NCBI RefSeq assembly: GCF_035987325.1
Contig: NZ_CP108488.1
Coordinates: 620,001 to 684,000, forward strand
Source of the DNA: Streptomyces sp. NBC_01244
Lineage (GTDB): Bacteria; Actinomycetota; Actinomycetes; Streptomycetales; Streptomycetaceae
Direction: 5' to 3'
Length of the DNA: 64,000 nt
Below, piece by piece: positions 7,673 through 15,251 of the stretch. Numbering within the stretch: the first letter of the stretch is position 1; the number at the start of each line of letters is the position of its first letter. The notes under the pieces were generated by a model. That model was not told the origin of the DNA, did not search any database, and saw nothing but the letters and a program-made list of their open reading frames with translations. Made by a program: the position numbers and the translations under genes.

Positions 7673-8961
7673 AGCGTCCCCCCGTACGGACCGCTCGAGG
7701 CGTCCGCCGCCGGCATCGCGGCCGTCACCTTCAGCCCGCCCTCCGGCCGGACGCGGAGGTCGAGGCTGCCGCCGTGCGCGGAGACGATCGCGGCGACGAT
7801 CGACAGCCCCAGTCCGGAACTCTCCTGCGATCCGGTCCGGTCGGCGCCAAGCCGCTCGAACGGCTGTGTCAGCCGGTCCACCTGGTCTTGGTCGAGGACG
7901 CTCCCGCCGGTTTCGACGACGAGGCGTGCGGCCCCGTGCGTGTCGCTCCCCCGGGCCTCTTTCCCTGTGGCACCGCCCCCGGCGGCCACGTCTCCGGCCG
8001 CGCCGTCCCGGTTCGCACCGTCCCGGTTCGCACCGTCCCCGGTCGCGCCGCCCCCGGTCGCGCCGTCCTCCGTGGCGATCCGGATCCAGCCGCCCTCCTG
8101 GTTGTGCACGATCGCGTTGTCGATCACGTTCTGCACCAGCCGGGACAGCAGCGCCGGACTGCCCCGCGTCCACGCCTTCGAGCTCAGCCCGTCCTCGACG
8201 GTCAGCTCCTTCCCGGCGATGGCGGCTGCCCGGGTGGCCAGTGCCTCCGTCGCCAGTTCGGCGAGCGATACGGGTACCCGGTCGGGGAGGGCGCCGTGCT
8301 GCGCCCGTGCGAGGACGAGGAAACCTTCCAACAGGCGGTCCACCCGGTCCAGTTCGGTCCGCAGCCGGTCGGCGAGCGCGATGGTCTGCGGCGCGGGCTG
8401 CGGTTTGGCCACGGCCACGTCGAGCGAAGCCCGGATCGTCGCCAGTGGGGTGCGCAGTTCGTGCGAGGCGTTGGCCACGAAGCGGCGTTGCGCGGCGAAC
8501 GAGGCCTCGAGGCGCGCCAGGAGGCCGTCCACCGTGTCCGCGAGTTCCTTGACCTCGTCGTCGGGCCCGGCCACGGCGAGCCGCTGGTCCAGGTTCTCCG
8601 CGGAGATCCGCCGCGTGGCCGCGGTGATCAGGCGCAGCGGGCGCAGGACGTGCCCGGCGAGGATCCGGCCGAGCAGGAGCGAGACGGCCGCCATCACCAC
8701 GATCGCGATCAGAGAGCCGAACAGGAGCTGCCTGGACTGCTGGGCGTGTACGTCCGCGAGCTGTCGTTCGAGGTCGAGGACGTGCTGCGCGACGCCCGTG
8801 GCCGGCCCGCCCGGCGGTGGCTGTCGGGGAGCGGACACGGTCAGGTCGGAGCGGGAGAACAGGTAGATCAGGCCGATCAGCCCGATCCCGGACACCAGGA
8901 AGACCGTGGCGTAGAGAATCGTGAACCGTCGCCCGACGGTCCTTCTCCGCAGTCCGACCAT
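7669..8961 (-). CDS. Two-component sensor histidine kinase
   Basis: A 430-residue membrane kinase: transmembrane segments at about 13-35 and 80-98 with a short extracytoplasmic loop, a HAMP domain (to about 150), the H-box NASHELRTPL with His167, then the ATPase domain with N-box QNVIDNAIVHN (about 277-287) and G2 box SSGLGLSIV. Between N-box and the next conserved segment (about residues 298-342) lies a low-complexity Gly-Ala-Asp insert encoded by 15-bp repeats. The G1 region reads ETGGSVLD rather than the classic DxGxG. ATG 8961 has GGGGAGCGG upstream. It is translationally coupled to the response regulator; the divergent ABC permease gene 115 bp away is the likeliest target. Confidence 0.88.
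   Translation of the reverse strand: MVGLRRRTVGRRFTILYATVFLVSGIGLIGLIYLFSRSDLTVSAPRQPPPGGPATGVAQHVLDLERQLADVHAQQSRQLLFGSLIAIVVMAAVSLLLGRILAGHVLRPLRLITAATRRISAENLDQRLAVAGPDDEVKELADTVDGLLARLEASFAAQRRFVANASHELRTPLATIRASLDVAVAKPQPAPQTIALADRLRTELDRVDRLLEGFLVLARAQHGALPDRVPVSLAELATEALATRAAAIAGKELTVEDGLSSKAWTRGSPALLSRLVQNVIDNAIVHNQEGGWIRIATEDGATGGGATGDGANRDGANRDGAAGDVAAGGGATGKEARGSDTHGAARLVVETGGSVLDQDQVDRLTQPFERLGADRTGSQESSGLGLSIVAAIVSAHGGSLDLRVRPEGGLKVTAAMPAADASSGPYGGTL
7993..8068. repeat. 15-bp tandem repeats inside the kinase ATP-binding domain
   Basis: CCGGTTCGCACCGTC occurs twice in tandem (8008-8022, 8023-8037), flanked by diverged copies such as CCGGTCGCGCCG. The unit is a multiple of three, so copy-number change keeps the frame and only varies the length of a Gly/Ala/Asp loop. 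Confidence 0.8.
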
Positions 8962-9076
8962 GTTCCGCTCCCCGTCCCGCCCCGTCCGATGCGGTCCAGC
9001 ATGCCCGGCGGCACCTAACAGCGTCATGACAGCGGCGGTTCGGACCCCGTTACGAGCCGCTGCGTAGAACCGGAGC

Positions 9077-10633
9077 ATGCTCACACACAACGAACTCCTC
9101 CGGCAGGAGTGGACCCGCTTCCGGCGTCCGGGCCGGCTCATCGCACTGGTCACGGCGGCCCTGATGGTCCTCGCCCTGGGTCTGCTCTACGCCTTCGGCA
9201 ACCACGCGTCCTGTGCCGCCACCTGCCCGGCCGAGCCCACCGGTCCGGACGGCTCCGCGGTCAGCGACCAGTTCGCCTTCATGTACCGGGACATGGGGCG
9301 CGAGGGCAGCATCACGGTCCGGATGACGTCCATGACGGGCACCGTCACCTATCCACCGCCCCACCACGACCAGATCGTCCCGGGCCTGGTGCCCTGGGCG
9401 AAGGCCGGGATCATCATCAAGGACGGCGTCCGCCAGGGGTCCTCGTACGCGGCCTTGATGGTCACCGGCGAGCACGGTGTGCGGATGCAGTACGACTACG
9501 GGCACGACATCGCGGGGAGCAGCGCCAACGGCGCCGCGGTCTCGGCCCGCTCGCCGCGGTGGCTGCGGCTGGCCCGGGCGGGCGACACCATCACGGGCTA
9601 CGAGTCCTCCGACGGCGAGCGGTGGGTGATGGTGGCCGCGGTGAAGGTTCTCGGGCTGCCCGAGACGGCGCAGGTCGGCCTGTTCGCCACCTCGCCCGGT
9701 GACCTGACGCTGCGGCCGGTGGGCCTGGGCGGGGCCACGGAAGAGGTGCGCTTCACGCAGGCCGCCGGTTCCTTCGACCACGTCGGCCTGGAGGGCGCCG
9801 CCGCAGGCGGGAGCTGGCGGGGCGGGCTGGTCGGCGAGATGAACGCGACCGACTGGGAGAAGCACCACCAGCCGTCCGGGGCCGTGGAGAAGGACGGCAC
9901 GATCACGGTCACCGGCACCGGTGACATCGCGCCCGTGGCGGCCTCGGGCGGCCGCCCCGTGGAGGGGATGCTGACCGGTCTGAGCCTCGCCCTGCTCATC
10001 GTGCTCGTGGTGGCGGTACGGTTCGCCGGTGGCGGGTCGGGCCGGCGCCGGCCCGGGGACGGCGCGCCGCTCACCCGGGCGGTGTTCGGGGCGAGGGCCG
10101 TCGTCGTGGGGGCCGTGACGTTCGTGACCGGGCTGCTCGCCGTGGGCATCGTGGTGCCGGTCGGCGCGGCGGTCCTGGAGTCGAACGGGGTTCCCGTCGT
10201 GGGGCTGTCCGCGCTCACCGGAGCCCGGGTGGTCATCGGCGTCGCCGCGGCGCTCGCCCTCACGGCCGTGCTCGCCCTTGCCCTGGGCGCGGTGTTCCGG
10301 CGCCGCCTGATCGCGGGTGTCCTCGCCGTCTCGGCCGTCGTGGTCCCGTACGCCGTGGCCACCGTCCCCCTGTTCAGCGACGGGATCGCGCAGTGGCTGC
10401 TCCGGGTGACTCCGGCCGCCGGTTTCGCCGTCCAGCAGACTCTGGTGGAGTACCACCAGGTCACCGCCCACTACGCGCCTTCCGCGGGGTACTTCCCGCT
10501 GCCCTGGTGGGCCGGGGCCGCGGTGCTGTGCGCGTACACGGCGGCCGCTGTCGCCCTTGCCCTGCGCCGCCTGCCGCGGAGCGGTGAGCGGGCCGAGGCC
10601 CGGGCCGCCGACCCCGTGGGCGAGCCCGCCTAG
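9077..10633 (+). CDS. ABC-2 type permease with large extracytoplasmic domain
   Basis: A 518-residue membrane protein. After a cytoplasmic start (ELLRQEWTRFRRPGRLIAL) and first membrane helix (about 20-40), residues about 45-300 form a soluble, beta-rich region with PWAKAGIIIKDG, YDYGHDIAG, WLRLARAGDTITGYES and GLFATSPG, the pattern of the concanavalin-like DUF1349/LamG sandwich that binds glycans in other proteins. About five membrane helices follow (302-500). This layout is that of ABC-2 permeases with a big first outer loop. No ATPase gene is adjacent, so its energising partner is elsewhere or absent. It is divergent from the kinase/regulator pair and may be their target; cargo is unknown. 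Confidence 0.7.
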   Translation: MLTHNELLRQEWTRFRRPGRLIALVTAALMVLALGLLYAFGNHASCAATCPAEPTGPDGSAVSDQFAFMYRDMGREGSITVRMTSMTGTVTYPPPHHDQIVPGLVPWAKAGIIIKDGVRQGSSYAALMVTGEHGVRMQYDYGHDIAGSSANGAAVSARSPRWLRLARAGDTITGYESSDGERWVMVAAVKVLGLPETAQVGLFATSPGDLTLRPVGLGGATEEVRFTQAAGSFDHVGLEGAAAGGSWRGGLVGEMNATDWEKHHQPSGAVEKDGTITVTGTGDIAPVAASGGRPVEGMLTGLSLALLIVLVVAVRFAGGGSGRRRPGDGAPLTRAVFGARAVVVGAVTFVTGLLAVGIVVPVGAAVLESNGVPVVGLSALTGARVVIGVAAALALTAVLALALGAVFRRRLIAGVLAVSAVVVPYAVATVPLFSDGIAQWLLRVTPAAGFAVQQTLVEYHQVTAHYAPSAGYFPLPWWAGAAVLCAYTAAAVALALRRLPRSGERAEARAADPVGEPA

Positions 10634-10650
10634 GCCGGTCCGCGGAGCGG

Positions 10651-10675
10651 AGGGGAGGGGAGGGGAGGGGAGGGG
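10651..10675 (+). repeat. AGGGG repeat, potential G-quadruplex
   Basis: Five perfect tandem copies of AGGGG sit 17 bases after the permease stop and end just before a terminator hairpin. Runs of four G separated by single A satisfy the rule for a G-quadruplex in the plus-strand transcript. Confidence 0.8.
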
Positions 10676-10677
10676 AA

Positions 10678-10717
10678 CGACGGCGGCGCGGGAGCGATGG
10701 CTCCCGCGCCGCCGTCG
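10678..10717. terminator. Bidirectional terminator hairpin
   Basis: An 18-bp perfect stem (10678-10695 with 10700-10717) and a GATG loop, between the convergent permease and M64 protease genes. Among the strongest hairpins in the window. Confidence 0.85.
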
Positions 10718-10744
10718 TCGGGGCTGCGCCCGCCCGGCGGTCCG

Positions 10745-12103
10745 CTACCGGCGGACGTTCCAGGCGGCGGTGGAGCGCAGCGTGCGGGCGATCTCCGGGT
10801 CGCGGACCGAGGGGGTCCGGTCCTCGGCGGTGACCGACAGGGTGTGGGTGCGCGGGTCGGGGAGCCGCAGCTCCGCGACCGTGACGTCGGTCCGGCCCGC
10901 CAGGCGCTTGACCTCGCGGCCGTCGACGTACCAGCGGACCAGGATCCGGCGGCCGTCACCGCCGGTGAGCAGGGGCACGGCCACCTTCGCGGTGTGCGCC
11001 GTCCGCAGGGTGCGGTCCGTCGGGGTGAGCGGGGTGACGGCCTTCGCGTGCTTGTAGAAGCCGGCGATCATCGCCTCGACGCCGGGGAGGTTGAAGGGTT
11101 TGCCCAGGACCCGCATCAGCGAGTTGTCGGTGGGCCGCTGGATCCCGGTGACGAAGTAGCCGCCGCCCTCGTACGCGCCCACGGTGCCGCCGTCCGGAGA
11201 GGGCTCGCCGAGCCAGCGGTACCACTTGGCCCGCTGCCGGGCCATCCGGTCGGCGGACAGCTTGGAGGTGTTGGACTCGGCGGGCTCGGGCCCGGTGTAC
11301 TTCGCGTAGTCCGGGACGCCCGGGTAGAAGTACTCGTCGGCGAGTTTGCCGAGGGAGTGGCCCGTCTCGTGGATGGCCACCTGGCCGGACTTGGCGTTGT
11401 CCGCCGAGGCGGTGGAGATGCCCTCGTAACCGAGGGCGGCGCTCGGCTCGTTGTAGCCGGCGCCGCCGTACTTGGCACTGTTGGCCAGGACGATGACCAG
11501 GTCGGCCTCGGGCGCCTTGGCGACGTAGGCGTCCACCTTGGGCTGGTCTATGCACAGGAGCCGCTCGATCTCCTCGCACCAGAAGTACGAGCCGAGGGCC
11601 GTGTCGCGGACGGCCGTCCGGTCGGGATCGCCGGAGACTCCGGACTCGTGGGAGACGGCGTCGACCGTCCAGACGTTGAAGAGGTTCCGGTAGGTGGCGT
11701 ACGGCTCCACGGCGGTCACCTCGGCCCACTTGGCCTCGGCGTCGGTGTGGAACTTCCCCAGCTCGGCCGCCGTGTAGCCGTCGCCGATGACGACCACGTC
11801 CAGCCGGTCGCCGGTGGGGCCGTTGTCGACGAGCTTGACCACCTCGCCGTCCGCCGCCCGCTCCGCTTCGGAGAGCCGGGCACCGGAACCGGCCGCCCGG
11901 CCGGCCCCCGCAGGGACGCGGACGTGGCCCGACCCGGCGTCACCACCCTGCTCCGGCCCCGGAATCTCCACCACCAGCCGCGGCACGACCGGGTCGCCGG
12001 CCGCGCGGACGGGCCCGGCGGCCAGCAGGGCGGCGGTCGCGCAGGCCGCCGCGACGGCTGCCCGCAGGACCGCCCGGGCGGCCGGGCGTCTGACGTGGTG
12101 CAT
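10745..12103 (-). CDS. Secreted M64-family metallopeptidase
   Basis: A 452-residue secreted protein with a Sec signal (about 1-35, ending GPVRAAG). The core matches peptidase family M64: VVVIGDGYTAAE near the start of the domain, WTVDAVSHESGV, and the zinc site HETGHSLGKLADEY, where the two histidines, the catalytic Glu and the downstream Asp/Glu fit the extended HExxHxxGxxxDE pattern. A C-terminal beta domain (about 360-452) is probably non-catalytic. Some M64 members cleave immunoglobulin A, but streptomycete ones are of unknown substrate. AGGAGG lies upstream of ATG 12103. The AT-rich gap to the divergent XRE gene (12104-12242) should hold both promoters. Confidence 0.87.
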   Translation of the reverse strand: MHHVRRPAARAVLRAAVAAACATAALLAAGPVRAAGDPVVPRLVVEIPGPEQGGDAGSGHVRVPAGAGRAAGSGARLSEAERAADGEVVKLVDNGPTGDRLDVVVIGDGYTAAELGKFHTDAEAKWAEVTAVEPYATYRNLFNVWTVDAVSHESGVSGDPDRTAVRDTALGSYFWCEEIERLLCIDQPKVDAYVAKAPEADLVIVLANSAKYGGAGYNEPSAALGYEGISTASADNAKSGQVAIHETGHSLGKLADEYFYPGVPDYAKYTGPEPAESNTSKLSADRMARQRAKWYRWLGEPSPDGGTVGAYEGGGYFVTGIQRPTDNSLMRVLGKPFNLPGVEAMIAGFYKHAKAVTPLTPTDRTLRTAHTAKVAVPLLTGGDGRRILVRWYVDGREVKRLAGRTDVTVAELRLPDPRTHTLSVTAEDRTPSVRDPEIARTLRSTAAWNVRR

Positions 12104-12242
12104 GAAGTCCTCCTGCGATGACGGGAGTTAAGTAGGTGTGTAAACACATTGAATCGATTGCTTAAATTAGGCGGCGCACGACGGGTGCGCAATGCCCTGC
12201 TCCCCCTGAATACTGGGCAGTTCGAGCAACCAGGGGGATCCC

Positions 12243-13595
12243 ATGGACGAACCGGCCGAAATCGGCCGCAGGGTTCAGCGCATGCGCACCGAACTCGGCC
12301 TGACACAGCGCAAGTTGGCGGAGCCCTCGTACACCCCGGCCTATATCTCCACCCTGGAGTCGGGCAAGGTGCGCCCCTCGGAGGCCGCCCTGCGCTTCCT
12401 GGCCGGGCGGCTCGGCACCTCCTACGAGGAACTGGCCACCGGACGCCCCGCCGGGCTGGCCACCGAGCTGCGCCTCGCCCTCACCGACGCCCAGCAGCTC
12501 CTGGCCTCCGGCGCGGCGGGCGAGGCCGCCCTCCACTACCGGCGCCTGCTCGCCGAAGCGGAGGACCTCGGGCTCACCGGCGAGCGGGTCGAGGCGCTGC
12601 TCGGACTAGGCGACTGCGCCCTGGAGACGGGTGAACTCCCCGATGCCATCGGGTACTTCGAGTCAGCCGAACGACTCCTGGCCGACGAGCCGCTCCCCCG
12701 CCGCGCCCGCCCGATCCGCGGCCGCGCCGTGGCGCACCTACTCGCCGGGGAACTGCGCTACGCCTGCTACCTGCTCGAATCCACCATCGAGGAGCTGGGG
12801 GCGAGCGGGCTGGCCGATCCCGAGGCCCTGCTCCTGCTCTACGCCGCGGTCATCGGGCCGTACATCGACATGGGCGCCCACGCCCGGGCCGCCCACGCAG
12901 CCGAGCTCGCCCTGGCGCTGGCCCCCCGGGTCACCGACCCGGCCCTGGTGGCGGGCATGCACCGGCAGGTCGCGCGGACCTTCCTGACCGAGGGGCGGGT
13001 GGCCGACGCCGACGCCTCCCTGGCCAAGGCCCAGGCGATCTACGGGCAGCTACAGCTGCGGACCGACCTGGCGCACTGCCACTGGATGCGCGGCTACGTA
13101 CAGGCCCAGGACGGGGACCTCGCCTCCGCCGAGCGGGAACTGCGCACGGCGCGGGACATGCTCTCGGCCGGGCGGGCGGCCCTTTACACCGCCCAGGTGG
13201 AGGTCGAGCTGGCCGACGTACTGCGCCGGCTCGGCCGGTACGAGGAGGCCGCCGGGCTGCTCTCTGCGCTGCTGGCCCTCGGAGACAGTCACGGCGCCGT
13301 GCACGCGGGCGGCGCGCACCGGCTCCTCGGCCTCATGGCCGAGGAACGGGGCGAGCCCGAGGCCGCCGAGGAGCACTACGTGCAGGCCCTGGCGCTGCTG
13401 GAGCGCAGCGGGGCGACGGGCGACCTCGCGGACCTGTGCCGGCTCCTGGGTGATCTGCTGCGCCGGGCCGGCCGCACCGAGGCGGCCCTGGACGCCTACC
13501 GCACCGGACTGGGCCACCGGGCGGCTCCCGGCACCACCACGCTGGGCCCCGCTCCCGCGGCGCCGGCGTTCCCGCACCGGCCGGCGGCGCGGTAG
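12243..13595 (+). CDS. XRE-family regulator with TPR-like repeats
   Basis: A 450-residue protein. Residues 1-65 form an XRE helix-turn-helix (GRRVQRMRTELGLTQRKLAE then STLESGKVRPSE). The rest is all-helical with repeated Ala-Leu-Gly patterns (for example ALLGLGDCALETGELPDAIG) typical of tetratricopeptide repeats that sense peptides or partner proteins. Many streptomycete paralogues control development or metabolite genes; the target here is unknown. The start is supported by CAGGGGG seven bases upstream. It is divergent from the M64 protease, which is a candidate target by position only. Confidence 0.85.
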   Translation: MDEPAEIGRRVQRMRTELGLTQRKLAEPSYTPAYISTLESGKVRPSEAALRFLAGRLGTSYEELATGRPAGLATELRLALTDAQQLLASGAAGEAALHYRRLLAEAEDLGLTGERVEALLGLGDCALETGELPDAIGYFESAERLLADEPLPRRARPIRGRAVAHLLAGELRYACYLLESTIEELGASGLADPEALLLLYAAVIGPYIDMGAHARAAHAAELALALAPRVTDPALVAGMHRQVARTFLTEGRVADADASLAKAQAIYGQLQLRTDLAHCHWMRGYVQAQDGDLASAERELRTARDMLSAGRAALYTAQVEVELADVLRRLGRYEEAAGLLSALLALGDSHGAVHAGGAHRLLGLMAEERGEPEAAEEHYVQALALLERSGATGDLADLCRLLGDLLRRAGRTEAALDAYRTGLGHRAAPGTTTLGPAPAAPAFPHRPAAR

Positions 13596-13640
13596 CGGGC
13601 ACGTGGTGGCGGTGGAGCGCAGGTGGTGGCGGCGGGTCGG

Positions 13641-14165
13641 CTAGAGGTCGATCCAGTAGCGCCGCTTGGGGCCGATCAGGGTCTCGCGGACGTCTTCCAG
13701 CACTCCGCCGTTGCCCTCGATCGTGCGGATCGAGGCCTGGTTCCCGGGGTCGCAGGTGAGCAGCACCCGGTCGATCCCCAGCAGCCGGGCCTCGTGCTTG
13801 ACCTCGCCCAGGGCCCAGGTGGCCAGGCCGCGGCGGCGGGCCGAGGGGCGCACGCTGTAGCCGATGTGGCCTCCCGCGTCGAGCAGGAAACCGTTCAGGT
13901 AGTGCCTCAGGTCGATGGCGCCCAGGTACTCGTCCCCCTCCGCGATCCACCAGTACGTGGCGTGGACGCGTCCGTGTTCGAGCGGCACCGCCCGGTCCCC
14001 GTACCGCCGCAGCCGCTGCGTCCAGGCGGTGAAGCCCTCCAGGGTGTCCACGTCGTCATCCGAGCCGAGCCCGGCGCCGTCCATGTGCGCGTCGGGCCCC
14101 CATTCCTCCTGCGCGGCGATCCAGGAGGCGTACAGACGGGGGGTGGGTGTGATCAGCTCGGGCAT
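13641..14165 (-). CDS. GNAT-family N-acetyltransferase
   Basis: A 174-residue GNAT enzyme. The acetyl-CoA loop is visible as SVRPSARRRGLATWAL, preceded by the strand IGYSV and followed by a helix leading to RVLLTCDPGNQASIRTIEGNGG, where the Asn-x-x-Ser pattern of motif B appears. The substrate is unknown; the family includes ribosomal-protein and small-amine acetylases. ATG 14165 gives a normal-length protein; the frame is open farther upstream but overlaps the divergent LuxR gene. It is convergent with the XRE gene, 45 bp between stops. Confidence 0.84.
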   Translation of the reverse strand: MPELITPTPRLYASWIAAQEEWGPDAHMDGAGLGSDDDVDTLEGFTAWTQRLRRYGDRAVPLEHGRVHATYWWIAEGDEYLGAIDLRHYLNGFLLDAGGHIGYSVRPSARRRGLATWALGEVKHEARLLGIDRVLLTCDPGNQASIRTIEGNGGVLEDVRETLIGPKRRYWIDL

Positions 14166-14312
14166 GAGCGGACGATAACAGTCCGCGGAAACCGTCCCGG
14201 CGGGGGTGGGGACGTACGGGCCGCCGGCATGCCGGACCGCCGCGGGGGGCCAAGACTGGAGGGGCGGGGCCGCGCTCCCACCGGGCGCGGGCCGTACGGG
14301 AGAGGGGCGCGC

Positions 14313-14947
14313 ATGAGTGCGGACGCGGGACGGGTCGCCGTCCTCGGTGGCTGCCCGCTGCTGCGCCACGGTGTGGCCCGTGAGCTCGAAGCGGCCGACG
14401 GCCCGGCCTTTGTGCTCGGCGCCGGATCGGTCGATGAGCTGACCGCCGCGGTGGAGCGCGGGGACGCCCGGGCCGGGGACGTCCTGCTCGTCGACCTCCG
14501 GCTGTCGCCCGGCTGCCTGGCGGAGGTGGTGGCGCGGCTGGCCGGACTCGGGGTCGCCGTCCTGGTGCTCTCCTCCGGCCCGCCGGACGACGTCCGGGGC
14601 GCGCTGCGCGCCGGGGCCCTCGGCTGCCTGAGCCGGCGGGCCGCGGAGCGCGAACTGCCGGCCGCGATCCGGCTGGTCGCCGGCGGCTGTCCGTACGCCT
14701 CCGCCGATCTCGCCGTGGGGCCGGTCCCGGACGCGGCGCCCCTCTGCCACGTCACGGACAGCGAGCGCAGGTCCTGGAGCTGGTCGCCCACGGGGAGACG
14801 GACCACGGCATCGCCGTCCGGCTGGGGATCAGCGAGCACACCGTGCACTCCCACCTGGACCGGCTCCGCGACAAGATCGGCTCGCGGCGGCGGGCCGACC
14901 TGACGCGTTTCGCCCTGACCCACGACCTCATCGCGGCATCCTCCTGA
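14313..14947 (+). pseudogene. LuxR-type response-regulator-like gene with a frameshift
   Basis: Frame 1 from ATG 14313 encodes a receiver-like domain (LLVDLRLSP, AVLVLSSG, GALGCLSR) and a start of the output domain (VTDSER). At about 14768-14770 the frame must gain a base: after GAGCG one base is missing before CAGGTCCTGGAG. In the shifted frame the HTH continues perfectly as VLELVAHGETDHGIAVRLGI then SEHTVHSHLDRLRDKIG to a TGA at 14945-14947. Without the correction the protein ends at 14903 in nonsense sequence. Either a sequencing error in an intact 211-codon gene or a recent inactivation. It is divergent from the GNAT gene. Confidence 0.8.
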
Positions 14948-15251
14948 CCGGGGTAACCCTGCCCCGCCCCCGCGTGGGTTCTTCTGCCCTGTGCCCGTCC
15001 CGGGTTCCACCGGACACTGAAGGCGACAGCCCTCGTGTGCCCGGATCCGGGAGGCGCTTTGCGATGAGTGGTACGAGACGCTCGACGGCTATTCGGTCGT
15101 CTACGACGACGCCCGGGGCCTGTACTGCTTCGCCGAGCCCGACGGCGGCGGCTCGGGGCGCCGGTTCGTCTCCAGCGGCACTCCGGTCTCCCGGCCGGCG
15201 CCCGAGGGGCTGCCCCGGCACCTGCGGGAAGGGCAGGTATACCGGCGGGAC
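14948..15251 (+). other. Gap with coding signal lacking a start codon
   Basis: This stretch before the M6 protease holds no complete gene. From 15021 to 15251 the protease frame is open, with G or C at nearly all third positions, and reads as protein (CDEWYETLDGYSVVYDD, GLYCFAEPDGG) but contains no ATG, GTG, TTG or CTG in a plausible initiation context; an in-frame TGA stands at 15018. This is most simply the N-terminal part of the protease gene cut off by a small indel near 15020. Confidence 0.6.
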
